A stretch of 64,000 nucleotides of DNA from Aestuariibaculum marinum (GCF_014596975.1 NZ_JACVXD010000009.1:46930-110929); one strand, 5' to 3'; counted from the first letter of the stretch, positions 46,833 to 56,911 are shown. Numbers and translations: made by a program. Notes: a model not told the origin generated them from the sequence alone.

Positions 46833-48246
46833 AAACCAAACCATACAAATTATAGGCGCCGGACTTTGTGGTTCCCTGCTTGCTTTACGACTTGGACAAC
46901 GTGGTTTTAAGGTTGAAGTCTTTGAAAAACGTCCCGACCTAAGAAAAGTAGACATCAGTGCCGGGCGCTCCATTAATCTTGCGTTTTCCAACCGAGGCAT
47001 TAAGGCCATGAATATGGTAGGTATTCAACATAAAGTAGAGCCTCTTTGTATTCCTATGCATGGTCGCATGTTACACGATATAGAAGGCAACACCCTATTA
47101 TCGCCTTATAGCGGAAAGGAGAACGAATATATCAACTCCATTTCCCGAACCGATTTAAATGCACTGCTTTTAAATGAGGCTGAGGCTTTAAATAATGTTA
47201 CCATCCATTTTAACCATAAATGCACCTCGGTAGATTTCGAAAATAACAGATCTCATTTTTATAAATATGAAGATAAAGCCGAATTTTCAAAACCAGCCGA
47301 AGTAATTATCGGCACCGATGGTGCAGGCTCTGCACTTCGGAAAAGCTATTATTTAGGAAAGAAATTTTTATTCAGTTTTTCGCAAGATTATTTAACCCAT
47401 GGTTACAAAGAATTAAGTATTCTTCCTGCTGAAAATGGCGGATTTAAAACTTTTAAAAACGCATTACACATTTGGGGACGTGATTCATTTATGCTGATTG
47501 CTCTACCTAATTTAGATGGCAGTTTTACGGTGACCTTATTTTTAAGTTATGAAGATGGGGAGTATAATTTCAATAATCTAACAACTCCAGAACGCGTTAC
47601 TGCATTCTTTTCAACTTACTTTAAAGATGCTTTAGAGTTGATGCCTAATCTGTTGGACGACTTTTTTAAAAATCCGACGTCACCTTTGGGAACTGTAAAA
47701 TGTTCACCCTGGCATTATAAAGGAAATACCTTGTTATTAGGAGATGCTGCACATGCCATCGTTCCGTTTTACGGTCAAGGAATGAATGCTTCCTTTGAAG
47801 ATGTTACTGAATTTGATAAATTGTTAGATGAAAATTTCACCGATTGGGAAAGCCTGTTTAAAGCCTTTGAAACAGGTCGAAAAAAAGACACCGATGCCAT
47901 TGCCGATTTAGCCATCGATAATTTCCACGAGATGAAAGGTCATGTAAACAATGCTATTTTCCGCGAAAAGCGTAACTTAGAAATGGCTTTCGAGAAAAAT
48001 TTCCCGAAAAGTTATGCTTCAAAATATGCCTTAGTAACGTTTAATGAAAATATAGGCTATCGTGAAGCCATGTTAAGAGGACGAGCACAAGACAAAGCAA
48101 TTTTAAATATGCTCGCTGATGGAGACATAGAAACACCCCTTAAACTGGACAACAAAACTTGGCTTGAACACACCTTAAAACAAGTTCAGGCTGAAACCGA
48201 ACATATTTTAGAAGAAGACCGTATTGCTAAAAATATGCAACACTAA
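46825..48246 (+). CDS. kmo: Kynurenine 3-monooxygenase
   Basis: FAD-dependent hydroxylase that makes 3-hydroxykynurenine. 473 residues with the dinucleotide motif [19 protein letters not shown], the [11 protein letters not shown] block and the FAD-ribityl motif [21 protein letters not shown]. The C-terminal part is helical, as in KMO. It overlaps kynU and is followed by the RidA-type gene; KMO provides the 3-hydroxy substrate for the upstream enzyme. Confidence 0.93.
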   Translation: MNKNQTIQIIGAGLCGSLLALRLGQRGFKVEVFEKRPDLRKVDISAGRSINLAFSNRGIKAMNMVGIQHKVEPLCIPMHGRMLHDIEGNTLLSPYSGKENEYINSISRTDLNALLLNEAEALNNVTIHFNHKCTSVDFENNRSHFYKYEDKAEFSKPAEVIIGTDGAGSALRKSYYLGKKFLFSFSQDYLTHGYKELSILPAENGGFKTFKNALHIWGRDSFMLIALPNLDGSFTVTLFLSYEDGEYNFNNLTTPERVTAFFSTYFKDALELMPNLLDDFFKNPTSPLGTVKCSPWHYKGNTLLLGDAAHAIVPFYGQGMNASFEDVTEFDKLLDENFTDWESLFKAFETGRKKDTDAIADLAIDNFHEMKGHVNNAIFREKRNLEMAFEKNFPKSYASKYALVTFNENIGYREAMLRGRAQDKAILNMLADGDIETPLKLDNKTWLEHTLKQVQAETEHILEEDRIAKNMQH

Positions 48247-48256
48247 AAACAAGACT

Positions 48257-48673
48257 ATGAAAAGCGAAGCTGTAACACCCCGAGGCGCCTATCCGCATAC
48301 CAAACGCGTGGGCGATTTCATTTTTGTTTCAGGCACCAGTTCCCGACGCCCTAATAATTCCATTGCTGGCGTTGATATTATTGACAACATGGGCACTAAG
48401 CACTTAAACATTGAAGTTCAAACTCGTGAGGTTATAAAAAACATTGAAAAAAATTTAGCAAAAGAAGGTGCTACACTTCTGGATGTGGTTGACGTAACAA
48501 CATTTTTAGTCAATATGAATGATTTTGCTGGCTATAACAAAGCTTACGCTGACTTTTTCGATAAGGAAACCGGACCAACCAGAACAACGGTTGCGGTTCA
48601 CCAATTACCTCACCCCGATTTAGTTGTTGAAATAAAAGTGATGGCTTATAAAAAACTTTCTAACAAAAAATGA
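48257..48673 (+). CDS. RidA/YjgF family protein, likely 2-aminomuconate deaminase
   Basis: A 138-residue RidA fold protein from ATG 48257 ([14 protein letters not shown]), a start chosen over the upstream in-frame ATG 48224, which lies inside kmo. [31 protein letters not shown] and [25 protein letters not shown] are family blocks, with the Arg that binds carboxylates. In 2-nitrobenzoate and kynurenine degradation gene clusters this family supplies 2-aminomuconate deaminase, which fits the operon. Its stop overlaps the next start (ATGA). Confidence 0.85.
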   Translation: MKSEAVTPRGAYPHTKRVGDFIFVSGTSSRRPNNSIAGVDIIDNMGTKHLNIEVQTREVIKNIEKNLAKEGATLLDVVDVTTFLVNMNDFAGYNKAYADFFDKETGPTRTTVAVHQLPHPDLVVEIKVMAYKKLSNKK

Positions 48674-50091
48674 ACTTCATAATAAATTATTTATCAAAAA
48701 ATAAAATAGAAATTTGTCTATTAGTCTTTTCAATTGGTTTAACAGTATTTAGCTTAAATTTTCCATTTTATTGGGATAATATCGTTCAAATATCTGTACC
48801 TGCAAACTGGTATTATGACACAAATTTCTCCAATTTTTATATCCCTGACATGTTGGCTACTGGACATCCAACATTCGTTCCCCTATATTTTGCCATAATA
48901 TGGAAAATATTTAGCAAATCTTTATTTATTAGTCATTTAGCTATGTATCCTTTTATACTAGGTTTGCTATGGCAAATTAATAATCTAACAAAAATGTTAA
49001 CCAACAAAAATAACTTAAGAATATTAATACTACTTTTTGTTATAGCAGACACAACACTTCTATCGCAATTGTCTTTGATTACTTTTGATATAATGCTTAT
49101 GTTTTTTTTCTTTCTATGCATTAATGCAATTCTAAAAGGAAAAAACATATTACTTGCTTTTGCTTATTTAGGTTTAGTCATGGTTAGTTTACGAGGAACG
49201 ATTTGCGGAGGCGGAATTCTATTATTTTATATTTTATATAATTATTCTTACAATAAAAAAAATCTAAAAATAAAAAATCTTATTAGCTTTATACCTGGAA
49301 TTTTAAGCATTATTATTTTTCTATTTTCCTTCTACTTAGAGAAAGGTTGGGTTATACACAATACCGTTAGTAACGCTTGGAAAGAATCAGCAGAATTCGC
49401 CTCTCCCTATGAAATTTTAAGAAATAGCGGCCTATTTATTTGGCGATTAATTGACTTTGGCCGGGTTACAATCTTTCTTGTTTTCACATTTTTTATTTTT
49501 AAATTAATAAAAAAAAGACAATTTGAAAATGAAAATCTAAAAACATTATTCTTAATAATTACTTGCCAATGTATTGTTTTTTTTCCAATTATTGTAATTT
49601 ATCGAAATCCTTTTGGGCATAGATATTTAATGCCCATTATCACAACTACAATAATACTTGTTGTAATATGGATTGACCTATTCAAAAACGGAAAAAAGTT
49701 AGTCTATACTCTTTCTTTTTTATCTTTAATTTTTGGACACTTTTTATTATATCCCGAAAAAATAGCTCAAGGTTGGGATGCTACAACTTTACATTGGAAT
49801 TATTATTCTACAAGAAAAAAAATGATTAATTACATAAAAGAAAACAACCTTAAAGTAGAAACTATAGGTTCATTCTTCCCCAATTCATCTTCATTTAAAT
49901 ATACCGACCTTGATTCAGATGAAATTCGTTTCAAAAATGTTAACCTTGAAAAAGACTCATTAATTGTCTACTCGAATACGTTCAACGTAGAAGATGAATT
50001 TATTGACACTTTATTTGATAAGTCTAAATGGACTATTGTCAAAGATTTTACATCAAATAATATTTACATTAGATTATATAAAAAACTGTAA
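48670..50091 (+). CDS. Multi-pass membrane glycosyltransferase-like protein
   Basis: A 473-residue protein with about ten to twelve membrane helices. The early loop [23 protein letters not shown] with Asp near residue 36, and the helix pattern, recall GT-C enzymes such as dolichyl-phosphate mannosyltransferase-like or ArnT-like proteins, but I find no decisive motif. It begins in the stop codon of the RidA gene and ends in the start codon of the aldehyde dehydrogenase gene, so it is coupled to the kynurenine genes. The coding sequence looks more A+T-rich than that of its neighbours, which suggests a later insertion. Confidence 0.6.
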   Translation: MNFIINYLSKNKIEICLLVFSIGLTVFSLNFPFYWDNIVQISVPANWYYDTNFSNFYIPDMLATGHPTFVPLYFAIIWKIFSKSLFISHLAMYPFILGLLWQINNLTKMLTNKNNLRILILLFVIADTTLLSQLSLITFDIMLMFFFFLCINAILKGKNILLAFAYLGLVMVSLRGTICGGGILLFYILYNYSYNKKNLKIKNLISFIPGILSIIIFLFSFYLEKGWVIHNTVSNAWKESAEFASPYEILRNSGLFIWRLIDFGRVTIFLVFTFFIFKLIKKRQFENENLKTLFLIITCQCIVFFPIIVIYRNPFGHRYLMPIITTTIILVVIWIDLFKNGKKLVYTLSFLSLIFGHFLLYPEKIAQGWDATTLHWNYYSTRKKMINYIKENNLKVETIGSFFPNSSSFKYTDLDSDEIRFKNVNLEKDSLIVYSNTFNVEDEFIDTLFDKSKWTIVKDFTSNNIYIRLYKKL

Positions 50092-51530
50092 TGCTTAAAG
50101 TTCAAAACTACATAAACGGTAATTTTCACGATCCATTGTTAAATAAATGGTTAAACAATTACTGCCCTGCAAATGGTGAAATTTATGGCAGTATACCAAA
50201 TTCATCTAAAGAAGATGTCGACAATGCATACATCGCGGCACAATCGGCATTTCCTAGTTGGTCGCAAACTACTTTAGAGGAACGTAGCCATATTTTAATA
50301 AGAATTTCAGAAGGCATTGAAGCCAATTTAGATCGCTTTGCGGAAATGGAAAGTAAAGACAATGGCAAACCGTTAAGTTTAGCCAAAACTATTGATATAC
50401 CAAGAGCTGCCAGTAACTTCCGTTTTTTTGCGCATGCCATCACTCAGTTTTCAAGTGAAAGTCATCAAAGCATTGGTTTAGATGCCGTAAACTATACCTT
50501 AAGACAACCCATTGGAGTTGTGGGGTGTATTTCTCCATGGAATCTTCCGTTGTATTTATTTACCTGGAAAATTGCACCTGCGATTGCAGCTGGTAATTGT
50601 GTGGTTGCCAAACCCAGTGAAATCACTCCTGCAACAGCTTATTTACTGGGAGACATTTGTAACGAAGCAGGCTTGCCTAAAGGCGTTTTAAATATTGTTC
50701 ATGGGTTAGGTTCTACAACAGGACAAGCCATTATTGAACATCCCGATATTAAAGCTATTTCCTTTACAGGAGGTACAAAAACCGGAGCACATATAGCCAA
50801 AACAGCTGCTCCTTTATTCAAAAAATTATCTTTAGAACTTGGTGGTAAAAATCCGAATATCATTTTTACCGACTGCGACTATAAGGACATGTTAGAAACA
50901 ACGGTAAAATCGTCGTTTGCTAATCAAGGACAGATTTGTTTATGTGGCAGTCGCATTTTTGTAGAAAGAACTATTTACGACCAATTTAAAACTGACTTTA
51001 TAAACAAAGTAAAACACCTTAAAGTTGGACACCCCTCAGATTACAAAACAGATATTGGTGCTTTGGTATCGAAATCACATCTTGAAAAAGTGCTAAGCTA
51101 TGTTGAAATTGCTAAAAAGGATCATACCATTTTGTGCGGCGGCAATAAAGTGACTGTTGAAGGTTATGAAAATGGTTATTATTTACAACCAACTATTATA
51201 GAAGTGAATACTAATGATTGCCAGCTAAATCAGGAAGAAATATTTGGTCCTGTGGTTACTATGATGCCTTTTGATACTGAAGACGACGTGTTACAAATGG
51301 CCAATCAGGTAAAATATGGTTTATCGGCTACCCTTTGGACTAACGATTTAAAACGCACCATGCGCTTAAGTAATCAATTACAAGCCGGAATCATTTGGGT
51401 AAACACTTGGATGTTACGAGATTTACGAACACCTTTTGGTGGCATAAAAGCTTCGGGGGTTGGTCGTGAAGGTGGTTTTGAAGCCTTACGCTTTTTTACT
51501 GAAGCTAAAAATGTATGTATAAAATATTGA
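50091..51530 (+). CDS. Aldehyde dehydrogenase, likely 2-aminomuconic semialdehyde dehydrogenase
   Basis: NAD-dependent aldehyde dehydrogenase of 479 residues. ISPWNLPLYLFTWKIAPAIAAGN, LSLELGGKNPNII with the catalytic Glu, and FANQGQICLCGSRIF with the catalytic Cys are intact. The sequence matches the hydroxymuconic and aminomuconic semialdehyde dehydrogenase branch. In this cluster it would oxidise 2-aminomuconate 6-semialdehyde made by the ACMSD-like enzyme. The start overlaps the upstream stop codon by one base. Confidence 0.88.
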   Translation: MLKVQNYINGNFHDPLLNKWLNNYCPANGEIYGSIPNSSKEDVDNAYIAAQSAFPSWSQTTLEERSHILIRISEGIEANLDRFAEMESKDNGKPLSLAKTIDIPRAASNFRFFAHAITQFSSESHQSIGLDAVNYTLRQPIGVVGCISPWNLPLYLFTWKIAPAIAAGNCVVAKPSEITPATAYLLGDICNEAGLPKGVLNIVHGLGSTTGQAIIEHPDIKAISFTGGTKTGAHIAKTAAPLFKKLSLELGGKNPNIIFTDCDYKDMLETTVKSSFANQGQICLCGSRIFVERTIYDQFKTDFINKVKHLKVGHPSDYKTDIGALVSKSHLEKVLSYVEIAKKDHTILCGGNKVTVEGYENGYYLQPTIIEVNTNDCQLNQEEIFGPVVTMMPFDTEDDVLQMANQVKYGLSATLWTNDLKRTMRLSNQLQAGIIWVNTWMLRDLRTPFGGIKASGVGREGGFEALRFFTEAKNVCIKY

Positions 51531-51561
51531 CATTAAACTAAACCTTATCATAAAAAATTAA

Positions 51562-52344
51562 ATGAATTTAAACTTAAAAAACAAATACGCTTTAGTTTGT
51601 GGTAGTACGGCTGGAATAGGAAAAGCTACAGCCATAGCTTTAGCCGAAGAAGGCGCTATAGTCACCTTAGTGGCGAGGAATAGAGACAAATTAAAACAAG
51701 TTATTTTAGAGTTACCACATGGCAATAAACACGATTTCATTGTTGCCGATTTCTCTAACCCAAGAGATTTACAGGAACAAGTGATTAAGTATATTGAAAA
51801 ACACCACGGATTTCATATTCTTATCAATAACACTGGTGGCCCACGAAGTGGTGAAATAATTAACGCTAGTCTTGATGAATTCGATAATGCCTTTATTCAA
51901 CATTTAAAATGCAATCATGTATTAGCACAGTCGACGATACCGTTTATGAAAGACGAAGGTTTTGGGCGTATTGTAAACATTATATCTACCTCGGTTAAAG
52001 AACCTATTCCCGGACTTGGAGTAAGTAACACTATTCGTGGTGCCGTTGGTAACTGGAGTAAAACACTAGCTACCGAAGTTGCCGCCTTTGGCATCACAGT
52101 AAACAATGTGCTTCCTGGTTTTACAGAAACCGAACGTCTAAACGAAATCATACAGATTAAAGCAAAAAATGAAGGTCGGACTTTTGAAGAAATGGCTGAT
52201 ATTATGAAAAATTACGCGCCAGCCAAACGTTTTGCTAAACCTGAGGAAACTGCAAATGCCATTGTATTTTTAGCGAGTGAAGCTGCCAGTTATATAACCG
52301 GAATTAACATTCCTGTTGATGGCGGACGCACAAAAAGTTTGTAA
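51562..52344 (+). CDS. SDR family oxidoreductase with atypical active site
   Basis: A 260-residue Rossmann protein: TGxxxGIG-type motif GSTAGIGKATA, NNTGGP in place of NNAG, Ser near residue 142 and the C-terminal SYITGINIPVDGG are all typical of SDR enzymes. The YxxxK catalytic position reads SNTIR, so the canonical Tyr and Lys are absent. A related subgroup with such changes exists, but its chemistry is not well known. It follows the dehydrogenase by 31 bases in the kynurenine operon; its role is unknown. Confidence 0.8.
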   Translation: MNLNLKNKYALVCGSTAGIGKATAIALAEEGAIVTLVARNRDKLKQVILELPHGNKHDFIVADFSNPRDLQEQVIKYIEKHHGFHILINNTGGPRSGEIINASLDEFDNAFIQHLKCNHVLAQSTIPFMKDEGFGRIVNIISTSVKEPIPGLGVSNTIRGAVGNWSKTLATEVAAFGITVNNVLPGFTETERLNEIIQIKAKNEGRTFEEMADIMKNYAPAKRFAKPEETANAIVFLASEAASYITGINIPVDGGRTKSL

Positions 52345-52362
52345 CTTTAGAAAAGAATCATT

Positions 52363-52472
52363 GCGTGAGGGATTACTCATTAATTATTAATTTAAAATTA
52401 ATGAATTCGTGAATACAGGTATTTGCAGCATGCTACCATGTAGCACAGAAAGCCCGACCCGAAGGGGCACGC
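52363..52472 (+). repeat. Dispersed structured repeat, copy 1
   Basis: Bounded by GCGTG (52363) and CACGC (52468-52472). Inside are hairpin TGCTAC-CAT-GTAGCA (52431-52445), the shared block AAAGCNCGACC and a small CCC-GAA-GGG hairpin. A copy with compensating base changes lies at 57895-57953. An A+T-rich palindromic segment (52388-52404) is present here only. It fills most of the 143-base spacer between the SDR and 3-HAO genes. Confidence 0.6.
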
Positions 52473-52487
52473 ACAAAACATAGAACC

Positions 52488-53024
52488 ATGAGTAAATTAG
52501 TTTCTCCTTTAAATTTTAAAGCCTGGATTGAAGAAAACCGACACCTTTTAAAACCACCAGTAGGCAATAAAGTGGTTTGGAAAGATGGCGATTTTATTGT
52601 GATGGTTGTTGGCGGACCTAACAGCAGAAAAGACTACCACTACAACGAAACACCTGAGTTTTTCTACCAGATTGAAGGTGATATTGTTCTGAAAATTATT
52701 GATAATGGTACTCCAAAAGATGTACATATTAAAGAGGGAGATATTTATTTATTGCCTCCAAAAGTTCCGCATTCACCGCAACGGGGCGCTAACACTATTG
52801 GTTTAGTAATTGAATATAAACGACCTACAGGCATGAAGGATGCTCTTATGTGGTTTTGCGAAACCTGTACCACCAAACTTTATGAAGAAGATTTTACATT
52901 GGAGAATATTGAAATCGATATGCCTAAAATATTCGACAAGTATTATAATGACCTTGAAAAACGTACCTGCCCGAATTGTGGTGCAACCATGGAACCACCA
53001 AAAAAAGTAAAAATAGAAAACTAA
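52488..53024 (+). CDS. 3-Hydroxyanthranilate 3,4-dioxygenase
   Basis: Non-haem iron cupin that opens the ring of 3-hydroxyanthranilate to 2-amino-3-carboxymuconate semialdehyde. 178 residues with the metal site (GGPNSRKDYHYNETPEFFYQIEGD, and later PHSPQR) and a C-terminal rubredoxin-like zinc knuckle (CETCTTKL and CPNCGAT) as found in the bacterial enzyme. It provides the substrate of the next gene product. Symbols nbaC, kynC and haaO are used for homologues. Confidence 0.93.
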   Translation: MSKLVSPLNFKAWIEENRHLLKPPVGNKVVWKDGDFIVMVVGGPNSRKDYHYNETPEFFYQIEGDIVLKIIDNGTPKDVHIKEGDIYLLPPKVPHSPQRGANTIGLVIEYKRPTGMKDALMWFCETCTTKLYEEDFTLENIEIDMPKIFDKYYNDLEKRTCPNCGATMEPPKKVKIEN

Positions 53025-53059
53025 TTTTTTGATTCTGAAAACAGGTTTGAACGATAATT

Positions 53060-54145
53060 ATGGAACAACGTAAACTTCGAATTAACGGGCATTCTCATTT
53101 GCTTCCCTACCCAGAGGAAATCCCCGATTTCATGCGTAAAAAAGGCATTTTCTGGGTGGATAAAGACCGGAAATTCATGCTTCAAAAAGACTGGAAACGC
53201 CCGGTAACCGATTCGAGTTTTTTCCTTCATGAAAAACTGGAATGGATGGAGCGTTTTAAAATAGATCATGCTGTGGTTTTAAACCTGTCGCAACTTTATG
53301 GCAATGGTTTACGAGTTGAAGAAATGAAACAGGCCCTGCGTTTTCAAAACGATTTTAATGCCCGAATTCAGCATCAGTACCCAAATAAATTTACCTGCGG
53401 GTTTGTTGTGCATCCTGGTTTTGTGCGTAGCGCGTGTTGGGAAATAGAACGTTGCGTGGAAGAAAACGGCATGAGTTTATTGTGTTTACCAACCCATTAT
53501 ATGGATACTATTGGAACCTGGCGTTGCATTTTTGATGAAGAAAACGAACCTATTTTTGAGCTTGCTAATAAATACAATTTGGCTGTAGAAATTCACCCGT
53601 ATGATGGTGAAAAGTTTATTAAACTTGAAAATACCTCCTGGCGTTTTCACCTCATCTGGATGCTGGCACAATGTGCGGATGCTTATCATTTTTTAACCTT
53701 AAACGGCTATCAGGAAAAGTACCCGAATATGCGAACCTGTTTTGCGCATGGTGGGCAATTGGCACAAATAAATCTGGGGCGTCGTATACAAGGGTTTGAT
53801 GGACGTCCGGACTTGTTCGAAGGCAAACACCACCCCAGAAAAGCTGTAGGTCATAAAAACATCTTTTTCGACACGCTGGTGCACGATACCGGTTCTTTAG
53901 AATTATTGATAAAAAACCAAGGTGTTAAACAGGTGTTGATGGGCTTAGATGACCCCTATCCTCTAGGAGAAATGGAAAGCATTAAGCAATCGTCTTACCC
54001 CGGTAAAATTTTAGATTTGGCTATTGAACGTAAAATCATTTCGGAAAACGACCGTGATGCCATCTGGCAAAATAATGTAATTCAATGGTTGCATGGAGAC
54101 GATGAAATCGCGAAACAAAAATTGGTTGATAGAATATTAGGATAA
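53060..54145 (+). CDS. Amidohydrolase, likely 2-amino-3-carboxymuconate semialdehyde decarboxylase (ACMSD)
   Basis: A 361-residue amidohydrolase-2 family enzyme. The N-terminal HxH reads NGHSHLLP, a later metal His is in EIHPYDG, and the C-terminal Asp in LMGLDDPYPLGEMES matches GSDYPFPLGE of ACMSD, which decarboxylates the 3-HAO product and diverts it from quinolinate to catabolism. It is the last gene of the operon and about 25 residues longer than the usual enzyme, with an added loop near residue 35. Substrate assignment rests on context. Confidence 0.85.
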   Translation: MEQRKLRINGHSHLLPYPEEIPDFMRKKGIFWVDKDRKFMLQKDWKRPVTDSSFFLHEKLEWMERFKIDHAVVLNLSQLYGNGLRVEEMKQALRFQNDFNARIQHQYPNKFTCGFVVHPGFVRSACWEIERCVEENGMSLLCLPTHYMDTIGTWRCIFDEENEPIFELANKYNLAVEIHPYDGEKFIKLENTSWRFHLIWMLAQCADAYHFLTLNGYQEKYPNMRTCFAHGGQLAQINLGRRIQGFDGRPDLFEGKHHPRKAVGHKNIFFDTLVHDTGSLELLIKNQGVKQVLMGLDDPYPLGEMESIKQSSYPGKILDLAIERKIISENDRDAIWQNNVIQWLHGDDEIAKQKLVDRILG

Positions 54146-54156
54146 CGAAATAAAGA

Positions 54157-54180
54157 AGGCTGGTTAACACCAGCCTATTT
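54157..54180. terminator. Terminator between kynurenine operon and LytTR gene
   Basis: GGCTGGT-TAAC-ACCAGCC hairpin followed by a T-rich tail, with an A-rich run on the other side. Works for the plus-strand operon, possibly both strands. Confidence 0.75.
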
Positions 54181-54183
54181 TAT

Positions 54184-54948
54184 TTAAACCTCTATCCAAT
54201 CTTTTATCGCCTGTAAATAACTTCTTCCTGAAGTAATTTGCGATAAACCTTTATTATTGAGTTTAATCGTATAGCGGCTATTAAAATATTTTTGCACCTC
54301 TTCAACATGTTCGGTATTGATGATAATACTTCTGTGGACTCGCAAAAAATAATCGGGAAGTTTGTCTTCTAATTTAGCTAAAGACTGTTCGGTTAGAAAT
54401 TTTCCTTTAGATGTATGTACCAACACATAACGCTCATCAGATTCAAAATATGTAATGTCGTCTAACTTTATAAACATTAACCTTTCATCTTTTTTTACAG
54501 TTAGAGAAGTCATGACTTTCTCGTCTCTCTTCTCGGTTAAAGTTTTAACCAAGTCTAAAAGTTGATGTGTATCATTAGGTGTTACTCTAAACCGCTTTAG
54601 TTTGTCTATGGTTTTTTCTAATCGCTCTAAACGTACGGGTTTCACCAAATAATCAACACTATTAGTTTCAAACGCCTGAAGTGAATGCTGGTCATAAGCC
54701 GTACAAAACACCACCATAGGCATATGCGTAAGGTGTTCTAAAAGTTCAAAGCCTGTTAAACCCGGCATTTCAATATCTAAGAAAATGAGATCTGGTTTTA
54801 AGGTATTAATCAACTCTTGGGCTTCTACTCCCGATTGTGCTTCGGCAATAATGTCGATGTCGTTTGAAAAATGAGATAACAGTTTTTTTAATCGCAATCG
54901 TGCTGGCGGTTCGTCGTCTATTATAATCGTTCTAAACATGTTATTCAT
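54184..54948 (-). CDS. LytTR-type response regulator
   Basis: A 254-residue two-component response regulator: receiver domain (IIDDEPPARLRLKKL, LIFLDIEMPGLTGFELL with the phospho-Asp, VDYLVKPVRLERLEKT) and a LytTR DNA-binding domain (LMFIKLDDITYFESDERYVLVHT, FLRVHRSIIINTEHVEEV). ATG 54948 is used; Met4 (54939) is an alternative start. Its gene starts 4 bases after the kinase stop codon, the usual LytS/LytT pair. Targets unknown. Confidence 0.92.
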   Translation of the reverse strand: MNNMFRTIIIDDEPPARLRLKKLLSHFSNDIDIIAEAQSGVEAQELINTLKPDLIFLDIEMPGLTGFELLEHLTHMPMVVFCTAYDQHSLQAFETNSVDYLVKPVRLERLEKTIDKLKRFRVTPNDTHQLLDLVKTLTEKRDEKVMTSLTVKKDERLMFIKLDDITYFESDERYVLVHTSKGKFLTEQSLAKLEDKLPDYFLRVHRSIIINTEHVEEVQKYFNSRYTIKLNNKGLSQITSGRSYLQAIKDWIEV

Positions 54949-54952
54949 TTTT

Positions 54953-56911
54953 TTAATCCTTTTGATTGATACTGATACAAATTTGTTTTTCAGGGGTGTT
55001 ACTCCAACTTAATTGCGCTTGATTGCCATAACTAAGCTCAAGCAAATCGTAAACCGATTGTAAACCGTGCCCGCTGACTAAACCATCTGGGAACTCAGGC
55101 CCGTTATCGGTTACTTTTATAATGATTTGATGGTTTATCTGTTTTATAAATAAACCAATAGAAGCTTTGTCCTGAACTTTAGAGGCTCCATGTTTTACAG
55201 CATTTTCTATTAGCGGTTGAATTAAAAACCGAGGTATTTCAACATCTTGTATACTTTCATCGCATTCAATATTGAATTGTAAACGCTCGCCAAACCGTAT
55301 TTGCTCCACTTCCAGATAATTATTAACCATTTCAAGTTCGTCTTTAATGGTGCTAAACTTTTCGCCTTTTCGGTTTATGGTGTATTTAAACAAATCGGAA
55401 AGCGCTAAGGCCATGTGCTCGGTTTTTTCGCCATCTACCGTTGCCAATCCCGCAATAGAGTTTAAAGCATTGTATAAAAAGTGCGGGTTAATTTGAGAAT
55501 GCAACAATTTTACCTGAGCATTGGCATTGAGCTCCCTTAACTTAGTTAACTCTAAATCTTTTTGTTTAACTAAGTTTTCTGAGAAATGATTTAGGTAAAT
55601 AAGGAGGCCTCTTCCTAAAGATACTATAACTACAGGAAAAAAAACAAATATTGAAAAATGATATGTAAATATTTCCATTCCAAGGAAAACAAAAGGAATC
55701 ACAAATACAAATGCAGTAAATAGAGTTTTTAAAATAATTTCTGACAAAAAGTTTCTCTCTTGTCTAAAAACATATCTATCGAATACCCATAAAAGAATAG
55801 AAATAAAAACTACATATAAAAACACTTGGGAATAAGCCTCTATGAGATGATTCTCTACTTCATTTTCCGGTTTTAACGTATATAAGTAAACTACAAGCAA
55901 ATTGTAACAACCTATTACCAATATACAAACAGGAATAAAATAATTTAAATAACCCCATTTGTAAATAAATTTATAAGATAAATTAAACCCAATAAAAATA
56001 AAGCATACACCCAATAAAAAACATACCCAAATAGTTTGAATCTTTGCTTGTTCTTTATTTAAAAATTGATTAGCATAATTTTTAGGATACGTTTTATACA
56101 TGTATGCTTTAAACTGTTGTTTAAAATCTGGAGCATATAGTTTTTGTAAAAGAAATGTATCTTTTGCTGTTATTTTTGAGCTTAATAAACCTTCTTGTGT
56201 TGAACCATAAACCGAAGGTAACTGCTCAACGCCTCGCCTATTTCCCTGAATTTCACATAAAGCACTCATTAAATGAGCTCTGATTAATTCTTGCTTGAAA
56301 CTATCGGCTAATATCCCATCCTTAATTAAAAACTGAATCTGTGTAGGCCCATAAAATTGATCTCCTATGCGATTAGGACCTTTTGATTGAATAGATGAGT
56401 TTTTATGTATTGAATAATATTCATAACCTGGTATTCTACCAAAATTAATTCTTTCGTCATTCGAATAAAAGCTTAAGTATATCGTTGAATTAATGATGTC
56501 TTTATATTTATAACCTTTATAAACATCTTTGTCAATCCCAATTACTCCCTGAGGTCGTTTACTTCTTAAATATTCATCTAGTTCTATTGATGACATTCCT
56601 ATAAATCGTTCGTAAAAATCTATAGTTTTATCTGGGAGAATGCCTTTTATTTCATCCATAGCCCTTTCAACCAAAAGACTGTCATTACTTGTCGCATTTT
56701 CTAACTTTAATAATATAGGACCATTAAGTTTGTAAACTACAGGTGTTTCTCCATCAAATAAACGGTCTTTAATATATTCCCAATTATCATCTTTTGTTAA
56801 AGAAGGATAGTTTTCTGTTCGATAATCATATTTTGGCTGCGATACAATAAGATAGGATATAGCTCCAATTATTACAAAAAATAAAATCAGGGAAAATATA
56901 CGTTTCTTCAT
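54953..56911 (-). CDS. LytS-type sensor histidine kinase with large extracytoplasmic domain
   Basis: A 652-residue kinase: N-terminal membrane helix (about 5-23), an extracytoplasmic domain of about 270 residues, several membrane helices (about 290-440), then the His_kinase domain (QINPHFLYNALNSIAGLA with the phospho-His, PRFLIQPLIENAVKHG) and ATPase part (VTDNGPEFPDG, GHGLQSVYDLL). The extracytoplasmic part shows PILLKLENATSNDSLLVERAMDEI and the block SALCEIQGN...LLQKLYAP, which resembles DUF2927 or matrixin-like proteins but lacks their HExxH. Signal unknown. Confidence 0.88.
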   Translation of the reverse strand: MKKRIFSLILFFVIIGAISYLIVSQPKYDYRTENYPSLTKDDNWEYIKDRLFDGETPVVYKLNGPILLKLENATSNDSLLVERAMDEIKGILPDKTIDFYERFIGMSSIELDEYLRSKRPQGVIGIDKDVYKGYKYKDIINSTIYLSFYSNDERINFGRIPGYEYYSIHKNSSIQSKGPNRIGDQFYGPTQIQFLIKDGILADSFKQELIRAHLMSALCEIQGNRRGVEQLPSVYGSTQEGLLSSKITAKDTFLLQKLYAPDFKQQFKAYMYKTYPKNYANQFLNKEQAKIQTIWVCFLLGVCFIFIGFNLSYKFIYKWGYLNYFIPVCILVIGCYNLLVVYLYTLKPENEVENHLIEAYSQVFLYVVFISILLWVFDRYVFRQERNFLSEIILKTLFTAFVFVIPFVFLGMEIFTYHFSIFVFFPVVIVSLGRGLLIYLNHFSENLVKQKDLELTKLRELNANAQVKLLHSQINPHFLYNALNSIAGLATVDGEKTEHMALALSDLFKYTINRKGEKFSTIKDELEMVNNYLEVEQIRFGERLQFNIECDESIQDVEIPRFLIQPLIENAVKHGASKVQDKASIGLFIKQINHQIIIKVTDNGPEFPDGLVSGHGLQSVYDLLELSYGNQAQLSWSNTPEKQICISINQKD

